Positions 23,270 through 33,069 of a stretch of 64,000 nucleotides of DNA are shown piece after piece. Origin of the DNA: Cristatella mucedo (Eukaryota; Bryozoa; Phylactolaemata; Cristatellidae); NCBI GenBank assembly GCA_009760855.2, contig WPIO01000023.1:4007501-4071500 (forward strand). Direction: 5' to 3'. The notes below the pieces were generated by a model. The model was not told the origin of the DNA, made no database searches, and was given only the letters and a program-made list of their open reading frames with translations. Each line of letters opens with the position of its first letter. Position 1 is the first letter of the stretch. The position numbers and the translations under genes were made by a program.

Positions 23270-24430
23270 TTCGCAACATCCCCGTTAAACCCAGTCTAGA
23301 CCCAGAAGACAGGCAGGAGGCATGAATCAACACGGACAGATATGACCAGGTGGCCCTAAGCAGTCCCACAACTCAACGTCCTGCGCAGTCCGAATCGCGG
23401 ATTGCGAACTTCTGTGGCGAAATAAACCTGTCTGGGCATCTTACTGGTGACGTTTAACCAGGTGCATCGCTCCTGGGCATGGCTTCACACGTTCAAGTCG
23501 TTATTTTTTATGTTACCCTTTCAGTAAAAGAGACCTGTCACTTATGCGTGACACGCCCCAGAAAAACTGCAGTGCCTCGAGCCTTCAGGTTCGAGCACGA
23601 AGCGCACGCGGGCCGCTATGCAACGCTGTCAGTGGCCTTTAAGGTGAGAGGGATATACGTCTAACCTGGACATGATCATTAAAACAGTAATACCAAGATG
23701 GACAGGTACAAATAAACAGGGTTTTCTAGCAAGAATGCCTGAAGTCAGAAGATAGCCAAGCAATCCTCATCAGAATCAAGTAGCTGTGAACGGGTTTGAT
23801 TCTGCATCTGCGCACAGCACAACAATAAAACAAAAAACACATCGCCTACGATTATTAGTAAACAATGCTCTGCGTCACAGCACGGGGTGGGATTGCGTCA
23901 AGCACTACTAACATGTCCAAGTTGGGAGATCATTTAGCCCGGAACAGACAGCAGGCCAGAGACCAGTAAAGGTCACGAACTTGACCTAGGACACTCAATA
24001 ACCTTCAAGTGTGGTACATCCGGTTGCTATATCTGAATCGCCTGTAGCTTTTTTCGACGGGCATTACTCGAAAGCGGTATGCCCACGCATTACAGCTCAT
24101 GCAAGGTTTTGATTTGAACTCTGTAGACCCCATTTTTCTACCAGCGTAAGGGTTGTGAACGGCTTAAGCCTCGCCGATCGGTCCAACTCGTGAAAGCGGT
24201 TCGTTCTCTCAGCCGAATTTCGTGCTTTTTTCTATCATGCTAGTGGATTATTGAATCAGCCAAGAGACCCTGAAATGCGTATTCCGTTGGCACTTAGTTT
24301 TTTATGTCTTAGATCGGGACACACGCATACGCTGCTTAGCCGTCGTTCCAGGTTGGCGGAGGTCCACGGGTGCTAGCCAAATCGAGTGCATATCGTGCTC
24401 TAAAAGTTGCCCCTGCATTTGGAGCCTCAT
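23270..24430. other. Intergenic stretch upstream of the GULP-like gene
   Basis: No repeat or ORF recognised. It must contain the promoter and 5' UTR of the GULP-like gene if exon 1 is right, but no TATA box or initiator stands out. Confidence 0.4.
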
Positions 24431-24441
24431 TGTTCAGGTGG

Positions 24442-24454
24442 ATGTCGCGATCGG
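24442..24454 (+). CDS. GULP1-like (ced-6): GULP-like exon 1 (initiator)
   Basis: Thirteen coding bases, ATG TCG CGA TCG G, followed by the donor GTAAGT. The leftover base joins exon 2 to read MSRSANVQWPHRPE, matching the M...W.H.PE start of GULP1. The start is chosen because phase and spacing fit; 5'-UTR extent is not visible. Confidence 0.75.
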
Positions 24455-26337
24455 GTAAGTAACCCTACAAGTGATGCTTGCAAGCTGTTGATAACGAAAC
24501 TGGCCATGGAAATTTATTACTCCTGATGCTCTCCCTGTCGGTCACATCGTACCTATATTCAGGGACTTTCCCGTTCTCCCAGTAAGCATAGCAGCTGTCT
24601 TGTGGCCTCCAGGCGCATGCTAGGCTAGATTTTTAATTTTGATAAACCGTCACTTTTGTGGTTTTGTGTGTTCCAGCTAACGTACAATGGCCGCACCGCC
24701 CAGAAACACTTGCCCTAGCGGAGCTAAGCTACAACGCCAAGGTAACACTTGATGACCTTGTATGGCTTTAGCATAGCAGTCGTTCGCGTCGGTGCACTAT
24801 GCAAACTTTGAACGCGAGGCTTGATGTTGATTTCATGCTTTTTGAAAGGCAGGCCGGAAGTCTAAACGTATGGTGATGGTCAGAAACATCTTTGTTATGC
24901 ATGTACCTGACTTGTTTGCATGATCGCATTGGATGATGGGATTGGCTGCGCCATCGTCGGTGGGCTTTCTAAAAAAAACAGTTTTTATTTAATCCAAAGG
25001 CTGCAATGAGAGCCCACCTTTTTCACAGACGACGAGCTGCTGCCGCGAGAGCATGGTATATCTTACGATAGGGTAGCTCTACGCTCAGCCACGCCTCGTC
25101 AGGCCGGCAGGCCTTGCCAACGTGGCTGCTATTGTCTCTTTGTCCTGGCTCACTTACTCACTTACCCACTTACTCGACGGCCAAATGGTCGTGGTCACGG
25201 ACTCTGGTCCCAGTACCAGAGGTCCAGGTTGTTTTTATCTTGCTGGCAGTAAGAATTAACCAGCTATCAAGATGGTGGGGCAGCAGTGCCCATGTGACCC
25301 TCTCGCTGAGCCTGCAACATGGAAACATGGAAAGCATTCATAGAAATGTCGCCGCCTGCCGCTGGGTTGGTGCGTTGCGGCCTTGCCTGCAGGGCTGCGA
25401 GTAGAACTGCCGTTACTTACTTTCTGCCACTTTTCAGCTGATTTCATCGATGCAGGTAGTTTTCTGGGCTGCAGCGTCGCCCCATAAGTCGACCCAGAAG
25501 GGGCTTGCCACCCTCTCAGCTTACCCTCTATGATTGGCTAGCCCAAGTGAGGTCACTGATCTAGTGTGTTAAGAAAATCTTGGATGTATATGTAGTTGCT
25601 TTTTTTCTTTTAGCAAACTCATAATACTTACTTTGCAGTTCTATGGCATGGAGGAGGTGCAGCAAGCGAGGGGAACTGAGCCAGTCGCAGATGCCGTTAG
25701 GACAATAAAGGTAATCCACGTGCATGGGCAAGGGCTTCTGCTGCTGCTGCCCCTGCTGCTGCAACTGCTGCTGCTACTGTTTGTTAGCGGTGCTCTGTCC
25801 TGATCTGTTAAGTGAACTCATGGTCACCACAGCTTAGTTGCTCGCATGCCAACCTAAACATTTGTGCCACACCCTCATGCCACACCCTCGTGTCACACCC
25901 TTCATGTCACATCCCTGATAGCGAAGCGTGCATTCTCGAATAGCAGGTTCAGTGCTCGGGGTGCCTTCCCTCTGCGTATGTGAAGCACCAGCTCCCCGCT
26001 GATGCTAACATAGTGTTGGTGTAGCCCTGCCACTTGCAATGGACTCGAACCGTAATTGCCAGCCGGTGACTGTATTAGAGGTGTGCTGCTTTTGAGGAAA
26101 TTCTTGATGGTGCCCTACTCTTCGATTCACAATCCTTGTACACTAGAAACTTGTGGGTGTGATTATCTCGCGTGGCTAATAAACCAGTCTTGGTCCCCCT
26201 GTGTAGGGGGCCAGTATGATCCACACATGCTGCATGTCTTACGGTTGCTTTACCCAAACAGCTAGCCTGTGGTGTCGAGTCTGGTGGAGCTCTGCATGTT
26301 TGTGTTTGTGTTTGTGTGTATGTGCATGCGTGCGTGC

Positions 26338-26382
<45 letters not shown>

Positions 26383-29300
26383 CATGCATGTGGCCATGGT
26401 TTTATGAGTCACTTCACGAGGTTAGTCTGCAGACGTAAGTCGCCGTGGTCCGGTGTCCCCCGTCGATGGGACGATTTTCATTGGGTAGTGCATAGCAGCA
26501 TGCTGCTCATAGAATGCAATTAATATGCTGCTCAAGTAGAATTTTGAGTGCACTGCTGACAATCAAAGCAGTTCTGCTTGAAATTTTTTTAAGAGTTGTT
26601 TACAAAACGTTGTTATTTGTAAAGTCACTGTGGTGATAATTGCAAGCACTCTTAGCGACTAGCATGGGTGTAGGAATTCTCATTGTGTCGTTTTCTGCTC
26701 GGTTTTGGGTATGTCTGATGCGTGTCAGAATCAGCAGGCATTAGACCTGTTAATGCACTATGACTTGAAAGATAACAAGCGGAGCACACTCGGCGATCTA
26801 TGGGCCGACACAGGGCACCGGTCGGCTGTGCAGATTCTCCAACCTCAGCTTGCAAAGCTAGTATTGTTCGGGCCAGTGCTTTTTCTTTGGGCGTCTGCCA
26901 CTGAATGCAGGGCTGATGTTGTTGCATCGCATCCGCACTGATAGCCATCGCATCGCCAAGCCTGACCCCACTGGCTCGGTGCCTTGCAGCTGCAGAAGCA
27001 GCAGCGGAAAGTCAGTGGGCACAAGTCGTCGCCCCGAGTCGAGGTCGTCATCAGTCTGAGTTGCCTGACCATTCAGGACCGCAAGACCAAGGTATGCGCT
27101 TCGTCACACGTGAAAGGGGGTGTGTGCTGCGCCGCCGGGAGGGGGCGGAAACCAGCAGCTGCCAGTGCCAATCAAAGATCGCGTCAATGCAAGCTGCCTC
27201 CCTCCTTCCCAGCTGGGTGCTGCTGCCCATTTTGGCTTAAATCGCTGTGTTGCACGTCGGCGACATGCGATCGAGCTTGGTTGGTTGCCATAGGCCGTCC
27301 TCTACCAGTTTCCCATGGACGGCATATCGTACTGTGCAAACGACCACAGCGAGAAGAAACTGTTCTCATTCATAGCCCGCGATGGCAGAACAGGCAAACA
27401 TATTTGCTACGTTCTTGGATGTGAGCAAAACGTAAGTCCAAGGTTTTTCCGGTCTTTTAACATACTTTTGTTTTGTGCTGTTTCTTGAGCTATGCTGACA
27501 ATGCAGTCAGACTTTTTGTCGCTCTACTCGGCCAATTGATACCGAAGTCAGAATTTTTGTCGCTCCTCTCGACCACATCGCCTCGTTTTTGAGAAATCGG
27601 TCAACGTTTACATCATTTACTCGGTTTAGTACGTTTTCATCGTTTGCACGGTTTAGCACTGTTGGGTCTTTTGCACGGCTCAGCACGTTCGTCATACCAT
27701 GGAGAAAATCGAGAAGCAGTCGAGAGAGTGAGTAGCATGGAAGTAGTCGTGAAATGCGACAGGGAAGGAAAGATCCAGATTTTTTCAGCAGCTGCATAGA
27801 AGAGAGTATCTGTGCATCAGGATTTTGGATCTGAGCTGAGCAGTTTAGGACCCCGGCAGCGCTAAAGTGTCTGTACCCAAGAGTCTTATTGTGAAAGAAA
27901 CGGTAGTGTTCCTCACTATCGTGTATTTGAAGACCAACCTTGCTGCCTTACTGTATTAAGAACTAATTGCAGAGCGTACAGTAGTGCAGTATAGCAAGAA
28001 TAAGGGAGCTGGTAAGATCTTTAGCTAGCCATCCGGTTAGTCGTCCCTCACTCTGGAGGCAGAGTGAATATGGAGACTGTTGCTTTGGATGTTTTATCTT
28101 AGTACAACTGTCCAACGTTTCGCAGTCGTCAGAGAAGACACTTGCGATTTCGAGCACTAGGATAGTGGTCTCCTTACTGCTGCAATAACTCAGAACGCAG
28201 ACCCTCGATTTCCATTTGCATTCGTTTGAGACTCCTGTCTGTCATTTGTGCTGCTGCTTACTTTATGGCGATATGCTTAAAGCTAAAAGTGCGTGTAGCC
28301 GGTATGGAAGTGAAAGTCAATGGCTTGGTATCCGTTTCCTGCTGCCGACTATGGCTCATTCTTTTCAGCAGTCCTGAGCTGCTACTTCCATGCTACTCGC
28401 TACCCCAACTGCTCTCCTGGCTCAGCTATGCTTCTCACTTTCTCTTTATTGCCTGAGGCAAAGTCTGTTGGCTACCGCATTCGTACCGTAGGCCACTTAT
28501 GCTTTGATTGGCCTGTATATAGCTCTCCTGTGTGACACCTACTTAGTCTTTGTGATTTTGTACTGTTACAAAAAGAGATACATAGCATTGCAAGCGGGTT
28601 ACTTGGGCGCGTGTGTTTATATGTCTGCAGACTGTTTCACCTGTAGCCATGCCTCGACCTTGTGCTCTCTAACTATTCATTCTCTCCCTCTAGTTTTGCT
28701 TGACGTTCGTTTGGCTGCCTGCCTTTCCTCGTATTGAGTAGTCACTGGCACCTCAGTTGGTTGCGCACACATGTGCATTGAGCTGAAGATGCCGTCGGCT
28801 AGGTGGCGCCGTCGGTTGCCAGGCAAGCTCGACAGCGGCAGCTCCTGTGTCGCCACCGCGACAGTGCAGCGGGCTCGCCTAACGCACGAGAGCTGCTGCC
28901 TGGCCCATTGTAGCAGGCAGACGAAATCCTGCAGACACTCGGACAAGCGTTCGACTTGAACTATCGCAAGCACCTGGAGACCATGGAAAAGCAATCTGAG
29001 CAGCAGGGACAGCTGGCAGCATTGCAACAGAAGGTGAGCAGACACAGCAGCACAGCGGGGCAGCAGCAGCGCCGCCACCAGCCTGCCACCCCCTCCCCGA
29101 AGTGTGCCAGAAGCGGCTCACCGGCTCCGACCCTACTCATCGCCATTTTTGGTTTAGCCACTCGCTACTATTAAAGCCACTATTGCAGGCTATTGCTTAG
29201 GCATCGGCACGGCCCACCCCTCCCCCCACTCCCACCAGCGTGCCTGCCTGCCTGCGTGGTAACTTTGCTCACAATCAGCATTCTGCCACCTGATCAGGCC

Positions 29301-31192
29301 CTTCAGCAGGCCCCTGCCACCATCTGCACGTTAGGTCAAAGTCCATGTGTACCATGCCCGGTTAGCCTGCCGCTGCTCATTTGCCGGTCAGGTGCTGTGG
29401 TTTCAGAGGTTTCAGATGGCCATCTTGGCAGTTGGACGGCCTTTTCCTGTGAACTGCGTTCAAAGCAATCCTGATTCTCTCGTCCCACGTGTCCCTTACC
29501 ACCCATCGATCTAGCAACTCGGTAAATGTCGCTCTTTATTTTGCTATTTCGTTCCACGATGCTCCTCCGACCGATCGCCTGCGCAGTTCGAAACTAGGCT
29601 TGCTGCAAGCATTTGTTAACCAAGAGAATTTCTTGCTGCCATGGTTATCACTGAAAAAAAGCACAGTCGCTATTGGTCGCTGGCAGCCGTTCGTGTCGAG
29701 GCAGAAGCAACTGCTTGCTGTCTGTGTTGAGACATCGCGTTTGCACGCGATACCGGCCGCAAGTTGGCTCGTACTCTCCTGCTACGGGCACACGCAGAAT
29801 GCAGTTGTAACCAGCCGGCTGCACACGTTTGGCAAGCGTGGACTGCACTGCTACCTGCTGCTGCTGCTGCTGTGCCGACATTAGCAGCCGGTTGTGTCCA
29901 GATGGCGGCATTGGAGCAAGAGAAATCGCTCCTCAAGAGTCGAGTGGTCGAACTTGAAGCCGACTTGGAGCGGTGCACGTGCCGAGCTGCTGCTGGCAGT
30001 GGTGGAGCGAGGCCGGCTGCTGCCAAGCCGGCGGCATCTCAGGTAGAGGCCTCGTGCTTCTGGCAGCCTCGTTGCTGAGACCTAGGCTCGTGCTACACTT
30101 GGACTTTGTACGACTGAGCACTACCCGCAGCTCATTGTGCTCTCCTGCTGCATTTTCTGGTCTTTCGAGCACGTGCTGCATCGTCGTAAGCATTCCTCGG
30201 ACGCCTTCAGATGGCGCGTTTCAAAGCAAAGGCCACCAAACGTCTGCTCGCTGTTTGCTCCCCTCTCCAAGGCTCCTGTCTCTTTTTCTCTCCCTCTTCG
30301 TTTGCTCTCTGACTGCGCTCGACATTCCGTTGTCTGCCGTTGTAGCCGCCGACAAAGGCAACTACTTCTGCTGCTGTTGCTCCGGACCGATCAGCGATTG
30401 CTCTTGCAGATTTTGCAATTGCCGCTGATGTAACAGGAGCTGCAGCTGCATTGGCACAGAGAAATGCTTCCGGTACAAATGCTATCAGCGGGGAGAGAGA
30501 GAGGGAGCGGCATCTTTTTTTTTTGTAGCTTGGGCACACATTTCAGCCCGACACTGGCCAGCCAGCTGCAGCTCCCCAGTTGCAGTGCATGCACCGCTGC
30601 CGTAGGGCTGCTTTGCCGGTGCAGAGCTCTGCCTCACCCCAGTCAGCCTTGGAGCTCCTCCTTCCTTCGACTTTCGTAATTTCAAGGGGTGGTGGTGGTA
30701 ATTGGACTTACAGTTCTTGCTCGGCCACGGGACTTTTGGGGCCTTGCAAGCTAGGCTGCAGGCAGGGTGAATTGCAAATTTGATGCAGTCAAGGTGCTCC
30801 TAGCACTGATTGCTGCTGCTGCTGCTGCTGGCTCTTTGCCGACCACGGCCGCGTGTCCAGGCTACATGTGCATGCACCAGTGCACACGGTACATGCCTGG
30901 CCGAACATCTGCCAGGTATGTCTGCTTTGACGTCCCGTTTGTCTTACAGTTGACCTTTTCGGGATGGAGAGCTTCCATCCACCGATGGACTCAACTCACG
31001 ACGTCGCTCGGCACCAGGTATGCACTGCATCGTTAGGCGACAGTGACAGGGTGGCTGACCAAGGTGGCTGGGACTTCCGTGTTGGCCGCTGTGTCGAGTG
31101 TCGAGTGGCTTGTGTCCAGAGCTTGCTAGTGTCATTCTTGGCTTCTTCGGTCGGGTCTTGTGTTCCAGCGAGAGCCCAGGAATCAGTCTTAA
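24442..31192 (+). CDS. GULP1-like (ced-6): CED-6/GULP1-like PTB-domain engulfment adaptor (11-exon gene model)
   Basis: GULP1/CED-6 is a cytoplasmic adaptor that binds NPxY motifs of engulfment receptors (CED-1/MEGF10, LRP1) through an N-terminal PTB domain during clearance of apoptotic cells. Model exons: 24442-24454, 24677-24741, 25639-25710, 26990-27091, 27294-27431, 28917-29033, 29902-30042, 30346-30429, 30861-30915, 30950-31017, 31169-31192. All introns are GT-AG and phases close without a stop, giving about 292 residues (human GULP1 is 304). Visible matches to GULP1 include WPHRPE..YNAK, F.G.EEV....GTE.V.DAVR, VEVVISL..L.I.D.KTK, ISYCANDHSEKK, ILQTLGQAFDLNYRK, a heptad-rich coiled coil and DLFGMESF. 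Exons 1-7 and 10 are strong; exons 8, 9 and 11 rest on splice phase and position only. The conserved GULP1 C-terminus (GFxMGLT...LDPLD) was not found. Introns hold LINE-A 3'-UTR fragments and CTG runs. Confidence 0.88.
24677..24741 (+). CDS. GULP1-like (ced-6): GULP-like exon 2 (start of PTB domain)
   Basis: Acceptor TTCCAG, donor GTAACA. It encodes WPHRPETLALAELSYNAK, corresponding to the W.H.PE.L......YNAK segment at the N-terminal edge of the GULP1 PTB domain. It ends in phase 0. Confidence 0.85.
25639..25710 (+). CDS. GULP1-like (ced-6): GULP-like exon 3 (PTB domain)
   Basis: Acceptor CTTTGCAG, donor GTAATC; 24 codons, phase 0 at both ends. It encodes FYGMEEVQQARGTEPVADAV and four more residues, aligning closely with the FLGSTEV...KGTEVVRDAVRK stretch of GULP1. 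Confidence 0.92.
25735..25780 (+). repeat. CTG-rich trinucleotide run in GULP-like intron
   Basis: Imperfect CTGCTGCTGC units, about 25 bases after the exon 3 donor; similar CTG runs occur at 29850-29875 and 30808-30832 in later introns. Confidence 0.7.
26296..26382 (+). repeat. (GT)n/(GTGC)n microsatellite
   Basis: TTTGTG units, then GCGTGCGT units, then about 20 GT dinucleotides, inside intron 3 of the GULP-like gene. Confidence 0.92.
26990..27091 (+). CDS. GULP1-like (ced-6): GULP-like exon 4 (PTB domain)
   Basis: Acceptor CCTTGCAG, donor GTATGC; 34 codons. It encodes the PTB strand RVEVVISLSCLTIQDRKTK, equivalent to KVELQISIYGVKILEPKTK in GULP1, after a basic linker. Phase 0 at both ends. 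Confidence 0.92.
27294..27431 (+). CDS. GULP1-like (ced-6): GULP-like exon 5 (PTB domain core)
   Basis: Acceptor GCCATAG, donor GTAAGT; 46 codons. It encodes GISYCANDHSEKKLFSFIAR followed by DGRTGKHICYVLGCE, matching [20 protein letters not shown]...KHLCYVF of GULP1. Phase 0 at both ends. Confidence 0.95.
27700..27760 (-). mobile_element. LINE-A 3'-UTR fragment
   Basis: GCAGTCGAGAGAGTGAGTAG and CATGGAAGTAG match the complement of the LINE-A 3' UTR as seen at 475-520 and 44800. Intronic in the GULP-like gene. Confidence 0.5.
28330..28600 (+). mobile_element. LINE-A 3'-UTR copy in GULP-like intron 5
   Basis: Colinear with 39422-39690: CTGCTGCCGACTATGGCTCA, TTTCAGCAGTCCTGAGCTGC, TCTGTTGGCTACCGCATTCG, and the end GTTACAAAAAGAGATACAT. 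Roughly 80% alike by eye. Severely 5'-truncated, only non-coding 3' end kept. Confidence 0.85.
28917..29033 (+). CDS. GULP1-like (ced-6): GULP-like exon 6 (end of PTB, start of coiled coil)
   Basis: Acceptor TTGTAGCAG, donor GTGAGC; 39 codons. It encodes ADEILQTLGQAFDLNYRKHL then a Gln/Glu-rich helix. The TLGQAFDL.YRK signature is the C-terminal PTB helix of GULP1/CED-6 and is the most diagnostic stretch of the gene. Confidence 0.96.
29902..30042 (+). CDS. GULP1-like (ced-6): GULP-like exon 7 (coiled coil)
   Basis: Acceptor TGTCCAG, donor GTAGAG; 47 codons. It encodes MAALEQEKSLLKSRVVELEA and DLERC, a leucine-heptad coiled coil at the position of the GULP1 homodimerisation helix, then an Ala/Gly-rich tail. 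Confidence 0.85.
30346..30429 (+). CDS. GULP1-like (ced-6): GULP-like candidate exon 8 (Ala/Thr-rich linker)
   Basis: Acceptor CCGTTGTAG, donor GTAACA; 28 codons, PPTKATTSAAVAPDRSAIAL and on. It is phase 0 at both ends and so fits the model, but the linker is not conserved in this family. It could be intronic. Confidence 0.45.
30861..30915 (+). CDS. GULP1-like (ced-6): GULP-like candidate exon 9
   Basis: Acceptor GTGTCCAG, donor GTATGT; 55 bases starting in phase 0 and leaving one base that joins exon 10 to give LPVDLFG. Support is splice phase plus adjacency to the conserved DLFG exon. Confidence 0.55.
30950..31017 (+). CDS. GULP1-like (ced-6): GULP-like exon 10 (DLFG motif)
   Basis: Acceptor TCTTACAG, donor GTATGC. 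It encodes DLFGMESFHPPMDSTHDVAR, matching the RDLFGAEPFDPF segment of GULP1 in the C-terminal region. Confidence 0.82.
31169..31192 (+). CDS. GULP1-like (ced-6): GULP-like candidate terminal exon 11
   Basis: After acceptor TGTTCCAG, the phase-0 frame reads REPRNQS then TAA. This closes the reading frame but does not resemble the conserved GULP1 C-terminus. It may be an alternative end, or the true last exon lies further downstream. Confidence 0.35.
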   Translation, partial: REPRNQS

Positions 31193-31199
31193 GTAGAGC

Positions 31200-32740
31200 C
31201 GCTAGGGATGGTTGGCCTTCCCAGGGCAACTGCTGACCAGACCAGAAGCTCAGTAATACGTATGGATCACGTGCATCGTATTCATCGCATCCAGAAGATG
31301 CAAATTGTCGTGATGGCAATATGATACACAGATGGTGCTAGCGTTACTTGTATTGTTATTTTTAAGCACGTGGAACAAAGTGAGAGATAGCATTAAGTTT
31401 AGAAAGAGTCAGATAACGCGGTGGCCCCAAAAGATTTTGATGCTTAAGTTGCATAAGTGAAGTCACATTCTCCAAATCAGCAACAAACTAACCATAAACC
31501 TGTACACACATTGGTTAAGCAAACTGATTATATACGTTTTAAGCCAGATTTATGTATACAATTCCAACATACTGAAAGTGTTGGAGGCTGGTAGCCATGG
31601 ATTTCATCGTTTCTGGTTTGAGTTGTGGAAGGATTGAAATGACTCGCTGCTTTAATTTCGGAGGTCTTGGGTTCATCTCCCGATGACTACTTGATATTCT
31701 TCTTTCTTTATAAACTACGATATCCTTTCGTGGTCTTTTGCATCGCATTAGTCTGACTATCGGTTTTGCTATATGCTAACAGGATCGCTGTTTAGCTGTA
31801 CAATTGGGATATGGAGGTCATTGCTGTGTGGCTACGAACTCACTGATTTGAATTGCTAATTTGCATGATACTTGTGACATTTTTTGCTTGTAAAATGTAT
31901 ATTTTTTAATGATGGCATCCCAGCACTCTTTTCAACCACATTCTAGACTGTTTCGAGTTTAGTTCTGTTGACACATTCTATACCATTTTCTGTTGGCATC
32001 TGATATCGGTGCACTGCTCCTTTATTGAGCTGCTTCATCTGCTCCCATCTGGTCTTGCTTGCTCGCACTCGGAATAGACTGGTGATAGCAGAGTGCCACG
32101 CTGTCAACTCCAATTGTTCACACTTCGCAGCTGCCAGTAGTTGCACAATGAGTGTTAAAACCACGTGACTACCTCTGTTAATGAACTGTGCCAAGTCTTC
32201 ACTCGTGAGTCACTTGTTCATCAATGTGATTTGCTGCATGGCCTATTAGCTAAACGCAGAGCAGATTCAGCTTAGATCTCGGTGCGCAATGTCCTTTACT
32301 TACTTCCTCCCCCAAGGCTACCACTAACCACCGACAGATCCGCAACAGTGAAGGTGCTGGGCTTAAGTTGGAAGTCTGAGGGGTCAGAGGTCAGGGAGAC
32401 TGGCTACATGTGGCAGCTCACTGCTGTGAGCTGCTTTTGCAAGACCTGTGCCGTTACACTTTCTGCGTGATGTAACTCGGTAAGCTGTGAGGAGAATCAA
32501 ACAGTGAACTGTTTAACTGGAATGAGCTGTTCTTTTAAAGGCTGTCAGGATTGTACCGTGTTGTTTTGAAAGATACGTTGCCACCCGTAGTAGGGAACTG
32601 GCCTCAATTTTTCGCGATCGTGTATTGATCCCAGTGATTCTAGTGTATTTATTCACAGTGTTTATTCGGCACGAATTGGGCAGCAGCTCATCGAGTGGAA
32701 TTAGGATACCATTTCCTCGCTGGTGATGGTCGATGGTTGA
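31200..32740. other. Intergenic stretch downstream of the GULP-like gene
   Basis: No mobile element or gene recognised. Moderately AT-rich. The 3' UTR of the GULP-like gene should lie here, but no decisive AATAAA signal stands close to the candidate stop. Confidence 0.4.
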
Positions 32741-32744
32741 AGGA

Positions 32745-33068
32745 TAATAATAGTACACTTGATAAAGCGCCCTCAGAGAACTCAATCTCTTTCTAGGCGC
32801 CTTACATTTGCGGCAAAGTAAATAAGATCGAATGATCGAATGGTGAGTGGTATCATGCTTGATAAACAACATGAATAACGTGGTTAGGGGTGACATGTAC
32901 AGGGTCAGCATGCAAGTGTGGTTAGTGGCAGCATGCAGTGTCAGCACGTAAAAGCACATAAAGGACGAATCGCAGGGACCAACTAAATGCTGTCATAAAT
33001 TGGTGCGTTTTTAATTTCTTTTTACATGAGGTCAAGTCAGTGGATGTCGTGACGCATGTCGGGATTAG
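32745..33068 (-). mobile_element. LINE-B 3'-end copy
   Basis: AATAATAGTACACTTGATAA, the complement of GAGATTGAGTTCTCTGAGGG, then CAGGGTCAGCATGCAAGTGT and AAATGCTGTCATAAATTGG, as in the copies at 6838 and 59315. It ends near a poly-G run at 33082. Confidence 0.85.
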
Positions 33069-33069
33069 A

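Noticed and set aside
25450-25540. Apparent FLG motif at about 25460 as a PTB exon
   Set aside because: It meets a stop after nine codons, and the exon at 25639-25710 gives a full, in-phase match to that part of the PTB domain.
26075-26523. Cys/Val- and His/Thr-repeat frames over the GT tract
   Set aside because: Translations of a dinucleotide microsatellite, not protein.
31640-31690. GGTTCATCTCCC as a Pol III B-box
   Set aside because: Single weak match with no A-box or family members.
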